DNA of 64,000 nucleotides from Bacteroides sp. (GCA_021203515.1 JAJQAY010000140.1:1-64000); one strand, 5' to 3'; counted from the stretch's first letter, positions 48,830 to 58,107 are shown. Notes: generated by a model not told the origin, from the letters alone. Made by a program: numbers and translations.

Positions 48830-48930
48830 AGGAGTGAATTTATCTCTTGCAGGGAGTGAGTACATCTCTTGCTAGGAGTGAGCATATCTCTCCTTAGGAC
48901 TGAGTATATCTCTTCCTAGGACTGAGCCCC
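48830..48930. repeat. Tandem array, units of 21-23 bp (AGGAGTGAGTATATCTCTT type)
   Basis: Units start at 48830, 48851, 48874, 48896 and 48918. The consensus is AGGAGTGAG, a variable TATATC core, then TCTTCCT. It lies upstream of the aconitase gene. Units are contiguous with no unique spacers. Confidence 0.8.
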
Positions 48931-48931
48931 T

Positions 48932-48972
48932 AAAACACCCCTATGTTTTACACCAAAACATCCGGGTGTTTT
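48932..48972. repeat. Two-stem perfect hairpin
   Basis: AAAACACCC (48932-48940) pairs with GGGTGTTTT (48964-48972). Inside it ATGTTTT (48943-48949) pairs with AAAACAT (48955-48961) around the loop ACACC. This is a compact cruciform-forming structure next to the tandem array. Confidence 0.75.
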
Positions 48973-49245
48973 CATACTTCAGTATACGGGTGAGATGGGC
49001 TAAGTCTCTGGCCTAACCTGGCTAAGTATACGAAAGCATTCGCTACTTATTCCAATGTATGGAAAATAAGCTTAACAAGACAAGGCATTTCCACCATCGA
49101 AGGCGAAGATTTATTACCTTTGCAAGAACAAACGGGAATTTAGCGAAGCGAAGCTTCGCTAAGTGATTAGCGATTAGTGATTTGTGATTTGTGATTTGTG
49201 ATTTGTGATTAGTTTGTGACAACGCTGCTCTATCTACCAAGTAGG

Positions 49246-49410
49246 AGTAACTTAATTCCCCTCCTCCTGGGAGGAGGTGTGCCCAAAGGGCGGGGTGGTA
49301 GAGGGCACAAAGCAGAGAAATCATTCTCTCAGAGGAAATTATTATTCCTACCACCTCCCCCCCGTTGGGGTACTCCTCCTCCCAGGAGGAGGAGAATTGA
49401 GATAGTCTTA
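49246..49410 (-). mobile_element. MITE-like repeat element, copy 2 (inverted, core only)
   Basis: The same two GC-rich arms as the copies at 8359 and 51481 but in opposite orientation. It begins GTAACTTAATTCCCCTCCTC and ends GGAGAATTGAGATAGT, matching the reverse complement of copy 3. The terminal ACGTGAGTTCGATATA repeats are missing. Confidence 0.65.
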
Positions 49411-49511
49411 TTATCATACCGAAAGGGAATGCATCAACAAATAACTTATAACTCATAACTCATAACTTTTAGCGGCTTCGCCGCTAAATTATCATTTATA
49501 AAAACTACAAT

Positions 49512-51400
49512 ATGGAAGAGTCAAACAGCCCGATTATACACCTGCAAAAGCATCAGCTCCTGCTGCGCATGGAATACGAATACGAGAAGGAGGAATTCAA
49601 GCGGCAAACGGAGAACATGGGCGTTGCCCGGAAAGTGAAACGCGGAGTCTGCTGGTATCCCGCCACTCCGGGACGAAGCTACTACAATTCGCTCAATCAA
49701 CTGGTAATAGAAGTTACGCGCAGCGAAAACACCGATATAGAGCACAACTTCGAGTTCGGCCGCCCCGTCTGTTTCTTCCGGCAGTCTGCCGACGGAAAAA
49801 TTAGCTATTTCAACTTCATTGCCACCGTCAGCTATGCCGATGAGGCACGGATGGTAGTCGTCATGCCCGGTGCAGGCGCCATCATGGACGTGCAGGCAGC
49901 GGATAATCTCGGCGTACAGCTCTATTTTGACGAAACATCCTACCGCACCATGTTCGAAGCCCTCGAAGATACGCTCCGCGCCAAAGGCAACCGATTGGCA
50001 GAGCTGCGGGACATCCTGCTGGGAACTACCAAGGCCGGGTTCCGCGAACTCTACCCCGTACGCTTCCCCTGGCTGAACTCCACACAAGAGTCCGCTGTCA
50101 ACAAAGTGCTGTGCGCCCGCGATGTAGCCATCGTACACGGCCCTCCGGGAACGGGAAAGACTACTACCCTCGTGGAAGCCATCTACGAAACCCTGCACCG
50201 CGAACCGCAAGTGCTGGTCTGCGCCCAAAGCAATACGGCCGTCGACTGGATTTCGGAGAAGCTAGTGGACCGGGGCGTCAACGTGCTGCGCATCGGCAAC
50301 CCCACCCGCGTCAACGACAAGATGCTCTCCTTCACTTACGAACGACGGTTTGAAGGCCATCCCCTCTACACCGAGTTATGGAGTATCCGCAAGGAACTGC
50401 GGCAACTGGGCGGCAAGACACGTCGCGGCAGTTACGACGAGCGCGAAGGCGTGCGCAGCCGCATGAGCCGCCTGCGCGACCGCGCCACGGCACTGGAAGT
50501 ACAAATCAATGCCGACCTCTTCGACAGTGCACATGTCGTCGCCTCCACCCTCGTCAGCAGCAACCACCGCCTGCTCAACGGACACCGCTTCGGCACGCTC
50601 TTTATTGACGAAGCCGCCCAAGCCCTCGAAGCCGCCTGCTGGATTGCCATCCGCAAGGCCGACCGCGTGGTGCTGGCAGGCGACCACTGCCAGTTGCCGC
50701 CCACCATCAAATGCTATGAAGCGGCACGTGGCGGACTGGAACGCACGCTGATGGAGAAGGTCGTAGCCAACAAGCCCGCCACCGTCTCCTTGCTGAAGGT
50801 GCAATATCGTATGCACGAGCACATCATGCGCTTCTCCTCGGACTGGTTCTACAACGGGGAGTTGGAAGCCGCCCCGAAATACGTCACCGGGACATACTGG
50901 ACTTGGATACTCCCATCACCTGGATAGATACCTCGGAAATGGACTTCAAGGAAGAGTTTGTCAGAGAAACCTTCGGGCGCATCAACAAAGAGGAAGCCAA
51001 CCTGCTACTGCAAGAGTTGGAAGCCTATATCTATCGGATAGGAGGAAGCCGCATCCTGGACGAGCGCATCGACTTCGGACTGAGTTCACCCTACAAAGCG
51101 CAAGTGCAATATCTCCGCAACAAGATTAAGGCCAATGCCGCCCTCCGCCACTATCGCAGCCTGCTGACGGTGAACACGGTAGACGGTTTTCAAGGGCAGG
51201 AACGGGATGTGATTTTCATCAGTCTGGTACGTGCCAACGAGGAGGGGCAGATAGGGTTTCTCAACGACCTGCGCCGCATGAATGTAGCCATAACGAGAGC
51301 ACGAATGAAGTTAGTAATCTTAGGAGAGGCAGCTACATTAAGTCATCATCCTTTTTATAAGAGGCTGATAGAGTATATTCGGGAAATCAACTTTTTTTAG
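49512..51400 (+). pseudogene. Superfamily 1 (UPF1/IGHMBP2-like) helicase, one frameshift as read
   Basis: ATP-dependent DNA or RNA helicase of 629 residues when repaired. The N-terminal part has the P-loop VHGPPGTGKTTTLVEAI, motif Ia VCAQSNTAVDWISEKL, motif II LFIDEAAQALE, and motif III LAGDHCQLPPT. The C-terminal part has SPYKAQVQYLRNKI, NTVDGFQGQERDVIFISLVR and RMNVAITRARMKLVILGE. The break lies near 50893; one restored C (GTCCACC) gives Tyr-Val-His-Arg-Asp-Ile-Leu. The tail between 50880 and 50930 is affected, but all helicase motifs are intact. The cellular role is not known. Confidence 0.9.
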
Positions 51401-51480
51401 GTATTAGGTATTAAGTATTAGGTATTAACTATGCAGATTACAGCGCAGCTTAATACCTAATACCTAATACCTAATACTTA
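51401..51480. repeat. Inverted TAATACC/GGTATTA array downstream of the helicase
   Basis: Direct copies of GGTATTA on the left (51400-51427) and of TAATACC on the right (51451-51480) can fold into a long hairpin directly after the helicase stop. It may work as a terminator. The MITE-like element begins exactly at its right edge. Confidence 0.6.
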
Positions 51481-51694
51481 ACGTGAGTTCGATATAGCTG
51501 TACTATCTCAATTCTCCTCCTCCTGGGAGGAGGAGTACCCGAAGGGGGAGGTGGTAGGTAAACAAGTACCTATGAAAGAATGATTTGCTTTATGTATTCG
51601 CCTACCACCCCGCCCGTTGGGCACCCCTCCTCCCGGGAGGAGGGGAATTGAGTTACTTCCGTTTTCAATTATATATCTTATATCGAACTCACGT
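51481..51694 (+). mobile_element. MITE-like element, intact copy 3 with terminal inverted repeats
   Basis: 214 bp. Perfect 16-bp terminal inverted repeats: ACGTGAGTTCGATATA (51481-51496) and its complement at 51679-51694. The direct repeat TACTTA flanks both ends (51475-51480 and 51695-51700), which is consistent with a 6-bp target duplication. The interior has two mirrored GC-rich hairpin arms. No protein is encoded. Copies 1 and 2 share the core. A non-autonomous transposable element is the simplest reading. Confidence 0.65.
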
Positions 51695-51716
51695 TACTTA
51701 ATACTTAAAAACTAAA

Positions 51717-51750
51717 AAAGCCCCCTCCGGCAAGATACCGAAGGGGCTTT
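51717..51750. terminator. Rho-independent terminator of the ilv operon
   Basis: AAAGCCCC (51717-51724) pairs with GGGGCTTT (51743-51750), with an inner CCGG/CCG part, just past the ilvC stop. The A run at 51714-51719 gives a U tract on the minus strand. Confidence 0.75.
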
Positions 51751-51771
51751 GAATGTTTATAATGTGAAGAA

Positions 51772-52815
51772 TTAGTTGTTTTCCGGACGGAGTTTACGAA
51801 CGGTAACAGCCGTCTGCCACATTTCGCTTTCGCGCAATGCTTTCAGTTCTGCATTCAGCTTCTCGCGATAGTCAGCCTTGGAGTTGCTGTCGATAGAAAT
51901 CTGAGCTTCGTTACCTGACTTCACGCTGGCATACAACTTCTGAACTACCGGCTTGATAGCATCGTGGAACGGAGTCATCCAGTCCAAAGCACCGCGCTGT
52001 GCAGTAGTAGAGCAGTTAGCGTACATCCAGTCCATACCATTCTTGGCGAACAACGGCATCAATGACTGCGTCAGCTCTTCAACCGTTTCGTTGAATGCTT
52101 CCGACGGAGTATGCCCGTTTTCACGCAATACTTCGTACTGTGCCAACAGCAATCCCTGGATAGCACCCATCAATGAACCGCGTTCACCGGTAAGGTCGGA
52201 AGTGGCTTCACGTTGGAAAGTCGTTTCAAACAGATAACCTGAACCGATACCGATGCCCAGTGCGATGGTCTTGTCGAAAGCCTTGCCCGTAGCATCCTGA
52301 TAGATAGCATAGGATGAGTTCAAGCCACGACCTTCGAGGAACATGGTACGAAGTGAAGTACCCGAGCCCTTGGGAGCAACCATGATAACGTCAATATCTT
52401 TGGGAGGAACCACACCCGTGCGGTCATTCCAGGTGATAGCAAAACCATGAGAGAAGTAGAGAGCCTTGCCCGGCGTCAGATACGGTTTGATAGTGGGCCA
52501 TACGGACATTACGGCTGCATCGGACAGCAGGCACATGATAATCGTACCTTTCTGACAAGCCTCTTCAATGCCGAACAGTGTTTCGCCAGGAACCCATCCG
52601 TCGGCCACTGCCTTTTCGAACGTCTTACCCTCACGCTGTCCTACGATTACGTTGAAACCATTGTCGCGCAGGTTGCATGCCTGACCCGGACCTTGTACAC
52701 CATAACCGATTACTGCGATTGTTTCATCTTTTAAAATCTCACGTGCTTTTTCCAAAGGAAATTCTTCGCGGGTCATTACATTCTCCGTAACACCGCCAAA
52801 ATTCAATTGTGCCAT
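51772..52815 (-). CDS. ilvC: Ketol-acid reductoisomerase
   Basis: Second step of valine and isoleucine synthesis; it isomerises and reduces acetolactate using NADPH and Mg2+. The 347-residue protein has the Rossmann motif IGYGVQGPGQACNLRDNG, the acidic Mg ligands in GERGSLMGAIQGLL, and the C-terminal SGNEAQISIDSNSKADYREK. It is the last gene of the ilv operon and is followed by a strong terminator. It starts 52 nt after the thioesterase stop. Confidence 0.97.
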   Translation of the reverse strand: MAQLNFGGVTENVMTREEFPLEKAREILKDETIAVIGYGVQGPGQACNLRDNGFNVIVGQREGKTFEKAVADGWVPGETLFGIEEACQKGTIIMCLLSDAAVMSVWPTIKPYLTPGKALYFSHGFAITWNDRTGVVPPKDIDVIMVAPKGSGTSLRTMFLEGRGLNSSYAIYQDATGKAFDKTIALGIGIGSGYLFETTFQREATSDLTGERGSLMGAIQGLLLAQYEVLRENGHTPSEAFNETVEELTQSLMPLFAKNGMDWMYANCSTTAQRGALDWMTPFHDAIKPVVQKLYASVKSGNEAQISIDSNSKADYREKLNAELKALRESEMWQTAVTVRKLRPENN

Positions 52816-52867
52816 TTTTTTGTTTTAGTTTTTATTGCTGGCTTACGCCAATGAATTGATTGATAAA

Positions 52868-53617
52868 TTATTTCTCTGTAAATATCACTTTGGAACGGCA
52901 AACGACTTCGTTACCATTCTTCTTTACTTCTATATCATAGGTATCGTCGCCTACATAGTCTTTGTAGAAGGTGAGCTCGTCGTCGTAGTAACTTTCGGCC
53001 ACATAGGCCATTTCAAAACGACGGATACGGCTCTTCTTGTACAACTCTATCGGAAAGAGGTCGAGGATATGCTCGATATAACGGATGCTGTTTACATGTC
53101 CATTGATGTCGATGTCGCTATACTTGGCATTCAGCGCAGCAGCCGGCTCGGTAGAAGTGACCTTGATGCGCGAAGGCTTCTCTATAGGGCAAGGCTCGTC
53201 GCACACATAATCCACAATGCTTCCTCCATGCAACGACAGCAAATCGGCAGGCTTACGGGTTTTGAGGCTAATCATCACCCACACGGAACGGGCATAGCCT
53301 ATCCTCTTGCCGTCCTTGTTGAGGAGGGCAAAGTTACGGTCGGTAAAGAGACGGTAGACATTCTCCACCCAGGTCTGTATGGAGAAGTCTTCATACTGAT
53401 AAGGCATCTCGTCCAGTTCGATGGCCAGACGGGAGAGCACCCATGTATAATTATCTTCATTCAGGGTTGCAATGCCAAACCCGCGTTCCGTAGCATGAAA
53501 ACCTGCGCAGTTCAGCAGATGATTGCCAAGCACTCCCATTGTCAGGCGTCCCGTGAAATCCACATGGAACGGTTCGGCTACGAACTTATACGTACCTATT
53601 CTGTTGTCCTCACTCAT
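52868..53617 (-). CDS. Acyl-ACP thioesterase (FatA/FatB-like, hotdog fold)
   Basis: Hydrolyses acyl-ACP to release free fatty acids. The 249-residue protein contains two hotdog domains: VDFTGRLTMGVLGNHLLNCA in the first, with the substrate loop IQTWVENVYRLFTDRNFALL, and YSDIDINGHVNSIRYIEHIL with the catalytic Asn-His in the second. No signal or TM segment is visible. It overlaps the ilvN start by 4 nt and lies inside the ilv operon, so its level is tied to branched-chain amino acid supply. A link to branched-chain fatty acid output is inferred. Confidence 0.9.
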   Translation of the reverse strand: MSEDNRIGTYKFVAEPFHVDFTGRLTMGVLGNHLLNCAGFHATERGFGIATLNEDNYTWVLSRLAIELDEMPYQYEDFSIQTWVENVYRLFTDRNFALLNKDGKRIGYARSVWVMISLKTRKPADLLSLHGGSIVDYVCDEPCPIEKPSRIKVTSTEPAAALNAKYSDIDINGHVNSIRYIEHILDLFPIELYKKSRIRRFEMAYVAESYYDDELTFYKDYVGDDTYDIEVKKNGNEVVCRSKVIFTEK

Positions 53618-54177
53618 TGTATTGCTTCTTGTTTACTTTGACGATATTTTACTTCACGGTCTGCCAGATACTCGTTGACACGTTCGAAGCAACTCGTCGT
53701 AATGGCGATGCGGCCCGAACGGACAAACTGGAGTACGCATTCCTGTGCGCGCAGTTCTTCATAAAGACTGGCAATCTCCTCGCTCATGCCGTTCTTCTCT
53801 ACAATGGAGAATACTTCGTTCACCTCTACGATGCGTCCGTTGTACTTACGGATGATCTTCGATATTTCCGGCTTCTCTTCCAGGGTAGGCGTGATTATCT
53901 TGTACAAGGCTATTTCATGCTGATAGATTTCATCATCCGTGAAATAGTGTGCCTGCAGCATGTCTGTCTTCTTCGTGATTTGTTTAGCCACCTTTTCGAT
54001 GGTATCTTTATCCGTCCACGCCGTAATGGTGTATTTATGTACTCCTTTGATGGAAGAAGCCGACACGTTCAGACTCTCTATATTGATTTGCCGGCGGGTG
54101 AATACAGCCGTTACCTGGTTCAGCAAACCTGCAAAGTTCTCCGAATGAACGATAATTGTATATAATGTCTTATCCAT
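53614..54177 (-). CDS. ilvN: Acetolactate synthase regulatory (small) subunit
   Basis: Binds valine and controls the IlvB catalytic subunit. The ACT domain is at the N-terminus (LYTIIVHSENFAGLLNQVTA then VFTRRQINIESLNVSASS), with a second ACT-like half containing EKPEISKIIRKYNGRIVEVN. It is 187 residues, a normal length. It overlaps the thioesterase gene by 4 nt and follows ilvB after 111 nt. Confidence 0.93.
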   Translation of the reverse strand: MDKTLYTIIVHSENFAGLLNQVTAVFTRRQINIESLNVSASSIKGVHKYTITAWTDKDTIEKVAKQITKKTDMLQAHYFTDDEIYQHEIALYKIITPTLEEKPEISKIIRKYNGRIVEVNEVFSIVEKNGMSEEIASLYEELRAQECVLQFVRSGRIAITTSCFERVNEYLADREVKYRQSKQEAIQ

Positions 54178-54288
54178 TTTTACTAACTACAAATTACAAA
54201 TTACAAGGCATTGTTTACGACTACAAATTTTCAAATTCGCACGAGTGTTCACTCATTCGTAATTTGCAATTTGTAATTCGTAACTATC

Positions 54289-55983
54289 TCAGCATTCCAG
54301 CAACATCTGGTTCACCGAGCCGCCTGGAGGGGTCATCGGCATTACGTTTCCTTCTTCCTCCACACAGGCTTCGAGCAAGAATGGACCGTCCGTTGCAATC
54401 ATTTCATCGATAGCCCTCGCCAATTCCTCGCGGGTAAATGCCCGACGGGCGGGAATATCATATGCGGAAGCAATCTTCAGGTAATCCGGGTTCATCATCG
54501 GAGTAAACGAATAGCGGCGGTTGAAGAACATGGCTTGCCATTGACGAACATTGCCCAGGAAATTATTGTTCAGCAAAATCATCTTTACCGGTGCTTTTTG
54601 CTCCATGACGGTGCCCAACTCCTGAATATTCATCTGCAAGCCACCATCGCCCATGAAGACGCAAACAGTGCGGTCGGGACGTCCGAAGGTGGCGCCAATG
54701 GCAGCAGGAAGGCCGAAGCCCATCGTGCCCAAACCGCCCGAAGTGACCATGCTGCGCTCCTTGCTATATTTGAAGTAACGGGCAGACATCATCTGGTTCT
54801 GACCGACATCCGTCACCAATATGGCTTCATTGTGGGTGGCTTCGCTGACGGCACGTATCACTTCGCCCATACTCAGTTTGTCTCCGGCAGGATATAATTC
54901 AGGACGGATTACTTTCTCCTCCTCCACCTTCTCATAGGGAAGGAAGCTATCCAGCCATTCTTTATGCTTGGCAGGTTTCAGCAATTCGGTTACGGCAGCC
55001 AAGGTGTCTTTGCAATTGCCCAATACGGCAACGTCGGTCTTCACATTCTTGTCTATTTCGGCCGGGTCGATGTCGAAATGGATAATCTTTGCCTGCGTAG
55101 CATAAGTAGCCAGTTTGCCGGTGACACGGTCGTCGAAACGCATACCTACGGCAATCAGGACATCGCATTTATTCGTATTGATATTCAGCCCCAGGTTGCC
55201 GTGCATACCGAGCATTCCTTTATTTAAAGGATGGTCGGTGGGTAGTGCCGAAAGCCCCAGCAACGTGCAACCGGCAGGCATTTCAGCCTTTTCTATGAAA
55301 GCACGGAGTTCCTGTTGCGCATTGCCCAGCTCTACCCCTTGTCCTACCAACACCAACGGACGCTCTGCCTTGTTTATCAATTCGGCAGCCTGCTGTATGG
55401 CTTCCGGCTCCATTTCGGGAACGGGCAGATAGCTGCGAACATAATCTACTTTAGTGGGAACGTATTCCGTCTTTTCCGTCTGGGCGTTTTTAGCAAAGTC
55501 CAGCACAACCGGACCGGGACGACCGCTCTGCGCGATGTAGAAAGCACGGGCAACGGCCCAGGCTACATCTTCCGCCCGGCGGATTTGATAACTCCATTTG
55601 GTAATAGGTTGCGTGATGCCTACCAGGTCTACTTCCTGAAAAGCGTCCGTACCCAGAAAACCCGTAGCCACCTGACCGGCTATGACAACGACCGGCGTAC
55701 TGTCTATCATTGCATCCGCAATGCCCGTCACTGTGTTTGTTGCACCCGGGCCGCTGGTCACCAGGCATACACCAACTTCGCCCGATACACGTGCAAAGCC
55801 TTGTGCCGCATGGGTTGCTCCTTGTTCATGGCGAACCAAGATGTGGTTCAAATTCTTTCGATGGTCGTATAAAGCGTCGAATACCGGCATGATGCTGCCA
55901 CCCGGATAACCGAAAATGGTCTTTACTCCCTGATGTTCCAGAGAGCGCATCAATGCTTCTGCGCCTGTTATTAAGTTTTCCAT
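54289..55983 (-). CDS. ilvB: Acetolactate synthase catalytic (large) subunit
   Basis: Thiamine-diphosphate and FAD enzyme that condenses pyruvate to acetolactate. It starts MENLITGAEALMRSLEHQGV at 55983; the longer frame to 56010 reads into the inverted repeat and is rejected. The catalytic Glu lies in VRHEQGATHAAQGFARVSGE. The FAD site IAVGMRFDDRVTG and the ThDP motif MGDGGLQMNIQELGTVMEQK then LNNNFLGNVRQW are present. It is 564 residues and lies between ilvD and ilvN. An inverted repeat separates it from ilvD. Confidence 0.97.
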   Translation of the reverse strand: MENLITGAEALMRSLEHQGVKTIFGYPGGSIMPVFDALYDHRKNLNHILVRHEQGATHAAQGFARVSGEVGVCLVTSGPGATNTVTGIADAMIDSTPVVVIAGQVATGFLGTDAFQEVDLVGITQPITKWSYQIRRAEDVAWAVARAFYIAQSGRPGPVVLDFAKNAQTEKTEYVPTKVDYVRSYLPVPEMEPEAIQQAAELINKAERPLVLVGQGVELGNAQQELRAFIEKAEMPAGCTLLGLSALPTDHPLNKGMLGMHGNLGLNINTNKCDVLIAVGMRFDDRVTGKLATYATQAKIIHFDIDPAEIDKNVKTDVAVLGNCKDTLAAVTELLKPAKHKEWLDSFLPYEKVEEEKVIRPELYPAGDKLSMGEVIRAVSEATHNEAILVTDVGQNQMMSARYFKYSKERSMVTSGGLGTMGFGLPAAIGATFGRPDRTVCVFMGDGGLQMNIQELGTVMEQKAPVKMILLNNNFLGNVRQWQAMFFNRRYSFTPMMNPDYLKIASAYDIPARRAFTREELARAIDEMIATDGPFLLEACVEEEGNVMPMTPPGGSVNQMLLEC

Positions 55984-56002
55984 ACTCTTTATGATATATT
56001 TC

Positions 56003-56080
56003 TTAGGCACGGATTACACGGATTTCACGGTTGCTTCACACAACACTAAAATAGTGTTTATCCGTGTAATCCGTGCCTGA
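56003..56080. repeat. Long inverted repeat (TTAGGCACGGATTACACGG family), copy 2
   Basis: TTAGGCACGGATTACACGGA pairs with TCCGTGTAATCCGTGCCT; a second small hairpin (AACACTA / TAGTGTT) sits in the loop. It lies between ilvD and ilvB within the operon, so it would be transcribed and could modulate expression of the distal genes. The arms are nearly identical to those at 18321. Confidence 0.75.
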
Positions 56081-56086
56081 AAATTC

Positions 56087-57889
56087 TTATTCAATCAATC
56101 TCACTGCTCCCTTATCGGCCGAGCTTACCATGCTGGCGTATGCCCTCAACGCTTTTGAAACTTCCCGATTGCGTGTCATCGGTGTCATGGGTTGTGCAGC
56201 CAGTTCTTCGTCCGTCAACCTGACGTTAATCGTACGTTCCAGAATGTTTATTTCGATAATATCACCATCCTTTATCTTACCGATATTGCCACCGGCAGCA
56301 GCTTCGGGAGATACATGTCCGATACTCAGCCCGGAAGTACCGCCGCTGAAACGTCCGTCGGTAATCAAGGCACACTCCTTGCCTAGATGGCGGGATTTAA
56401 TGTAAGAGGTGGGATAAAGCATTTCCTGCATACCCGGACCGCCTTTCGGCCCCTCATGGGTGATGACGACGACATCGCCGCTGACGACCTTTCCACCCAA
56501 GATACCATCGCAGGCAGCATCTTGTGAATCGAAGACCTTGGCTGGGCCGGTAAATTTCCAAATGCTTTCGTCTACACCGGCAGTCTTGACGACGCAACCG
56601 TCCTGGGCGATATTCCCTTTCAGAACTGCCAGACCACCGTCTTTACTGTAAGCATGTTGTATGTCGCGGATACAACCATCGACACGGCCCGTATCCAATT
56701 CTTTATAATAAGTGTCTTGTGAACCGAGTACCAGATTGAACTTTCCGGCAGCCGCACTCGCGTATTTCTTGAGAGCCTCTTTGCAAACGTTCGGGCTGGT
56801 AATATCATATTGGTCTATCGCTTCAGCCAGCGTCATTCCGTCTACACGCCGAACAGCAGTATCTACCAAGCCGCCCTTAGCCAGTTCGCTCATAATAGCG
56901 AGGATACCACCGGCACGGTTTACATCTTGTACATGATATTTCTGAGTATTTGGAGCAACCTTGCATAGACAAGGCGTTTTGCGGGAAAGCATATCGATGT
57001 CGTCCATCTTGAAATCGGCTTCCGCCTCATGTGCTACTGCCAGCAAGTGAAGCACCGTATTGGTAGAGCCGCCCATTGCAATGTCCAGCGTCATAGCATT
57101 CAGGAAAGCCTCGCGGGTAGCGATGCTGCGGGGAAGTACGCTGTCGTCTCCTTCCTCGTAATATTTAGTAGCATTTTCAACAATCAGTTTAGCAGCATCT
57201 TTGAATAACTGCCTGCGGTTTTCGTGAGTTGCCACAATCGTACCGTTGCCGGGCAGTGCAAGCCCAATCGCTTCATTCAGGCAGTTCATAGAGTTGGCGG
57301 TAAACATACCCGAACAGCATCCGCAGGTGGGGCAGGCATGTTGTTCAATCCTGGCAACATCCTCGTCGCTTACACTGTCGTCGGCCGATTTAATCATAGC
57401 GTCAATCAAGTCGAGGTGTTGACCGTTCCATTCACCGGCCTCCATCGGACCACCGGAAACGAATACGGTAGGGATATTCAATCTCATCGCAGCCATCAGC
57501 ATACCCGGAGTTATCTTGTCGCAGTTGCTGATGCAAACCATTGCATCTGCCTTATGTGCGTTGACCATATACTCCACGCTATCGGCAATGATGTCGCGCG
57601 AAGGCAATGAATAAAGCATACCGTCATGCCCCATTGCAATACCGTCGTCAATAGCGATTGTATTGAATTCCGCCGCAAAGCATCCCAGCTTTTCAATTTC
57701 CTCTTTCACGAACTGGCCGATTTCATGCAGGTGCACATGGCCGGGGACAAACTGGGTAAAGGAATTGACTATTGCGACAATGGGCTTTCCCATCTGTTCT
57801 TTCTTCATGCCATTGGCTGTCCACAATGCACGGGCTCCTGCCATGCGGCGACCTTGTGTGCTGAACGAACTACGTAACTGATGTTTCAT
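56087..57889 (-). CDS. ilvD: Dihydroxy-acid dehydratase
   Basis: Dehydrates dihydroxy acids to the keto acids of valine and isoleucine. The 600-residue protein binds an FeS cluster: [20 protein letters not shown] and [20 protein letters not shown] hold the Cys. [18 protein letters not shown] and [20 protein letters not shown] are also conserved. It is the first enzyme gene of the operon, preceded by the attenuator. Cluster genes that follow are ilvB, ilvN, the thioesterase and ilvC. Confidence 0.97.
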   Translation of the reverse strand: MKHQLRSSFSTQGRRMAGARALWTANGMKKEQMGKPIVAIVNSFTQFVPGHVHLHEIGQFVKEEIEKLGCFAAEFNTIAIDDGIAMGHDGMLYSLPSRDIIADSVEYMVNAHKADAMVCISNCDKITPGMLMAAMRLNIPTVFVSGGPMEAGEWNGQHLDLIDAMIKSADDSVSDEDVARIEQHACPTCGCCSGMFTANSMNCLNEAIGLALPGNGTIVATHENRRQLFKDAAKLIVENATKYYEEGDDSVLPRSIATREAFLNAMTLDIAMGGSTNTVLHLLAVAHEAEADFKMDDIDMLSRKTPCLCKVAPNTQKYHVQDVNRAGGILAIMSELAKGGLVDTAVRRVDGMTLAEAIDQYDITSPNVCKEALKKYASAAAGKFNLVLGSQDTYYKELDTGRVDGCIRDIQHAYSKDGGLAVLKGNIAQDGCVVKTAGVDESIWKFTGPAKVFDSQDAACDGILGGKVVSGDVVVITHEGPKGGPGMQEMLYPTSYIKSRHLGKECALITDGRFSGGTSGLSIGHVSPEAAAGGNIGKIKDGDIIEINILERTINVRLTDEELAAQPMTPMTRNREVSKALRAYASMVSSADKGAVRLIE

Positions 57890-57913
57890 TTTATCTATCT
57901 CCTTTTATGAAAA

Positions 57914-57943
57914 AAGCCTCCCCCACTACTGTGAGAAAGGCTT
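57914..57943 (-). terminator. Attenuator terminator of the ilv operon
   Basis: On the minus strand a 13-bp stem forms: AAGCCT pairs with AGGCTT, and TTCTCAC pairs with GTGGGGG by Watson-Crick and G-U pairs around an AGTA loop, followed by a U run. It lies between the leader peptide and ilvD. Confidence 0.8.
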
Positions 57944-57989
57944 GACAAATTATCTTCTAACGTACGAATACATACACAACCTTTCTCAC
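57931..57989 (-). promoter_or_regulatory. Antiterminator pairing segments of the ilv leader
   Basis: GTGAGAAAGG (minus strand, opposite 57980-57989) is perfectly complementary to CCTTTCTCAC (opposite 57931-57940), the ascending arm of the terminator. The first segment overlaps the leader stop codon. Pairing of the two would block the terminator, as in classic transcription attenuation. In the plus-strand coordinates the segments span 57931-57940 and 57980-57989. Confidence 0.8.
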
Positions 57990-58060
57990 GCTCTTGATGC
58001 CACCACCACGACGCGAATAATATGCAGGACTGCTAGGTTGATAGATGTATGTAGGTTCAT
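57986..58060 (-). CDS. ilv operon leader peptide (attenuation), 24 residues
   Basis: An ATG at 58060 (minus) opens 24 codons ending with TGA at 57986. Eleven of the 24 residues are Leu, Ile or Val: Leu at 3, 9, 12; Ile at 7, 14, 15; Val at 11 and a run of four Val at 17-20. The enzyme operon downstream makes these amino acids. A ribosome stalled at the Val run would leave the antiterminator segment free, and one that reaches the stop would cover it. This is the layout of ilv leader peptides in enterobacteria with an unrelated sequence. No other function is proposed. Confidence 0.85.
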   Translation of the reverse strand: MNLHTSINLAVLHIIRVVVVASRA

Positions 58061-58107
58061 AACTTCTGTTCTTAATTGTTCTCTATACTATTTGTTTAAT
58101 TGTGCTG

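Larger units (their letters stand above)
48576..49511. other. 936-bp non-coding region rich in repeats
   Basis: No credible gene on either strand. It holds a 22-bp tandem array, a two-stem hairpin, a 9-bp GATTTGTGA array at about 49160-49212, a repeat element copy and short palindromes (AGCGAAGCTTCGCT at 49147-49160). It separates divergent aconitase and helicase genes and must contain both promoters, which I could not place. Confidence 0.7.

Noticed and set aside
48830..48930. CRISPR array
   Set aside because: Units of about 22 bp follow one another with no unique spacers, and no cas genes are present. The same holds for the other tandem arrays.
49216..49458. Small proteins containing LLLGGGVPKGRGG (also near 8442-8717)
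   Set aside because: These frames are translations of the repeat element core and differ only as the copies differ; there is no other support for coding.
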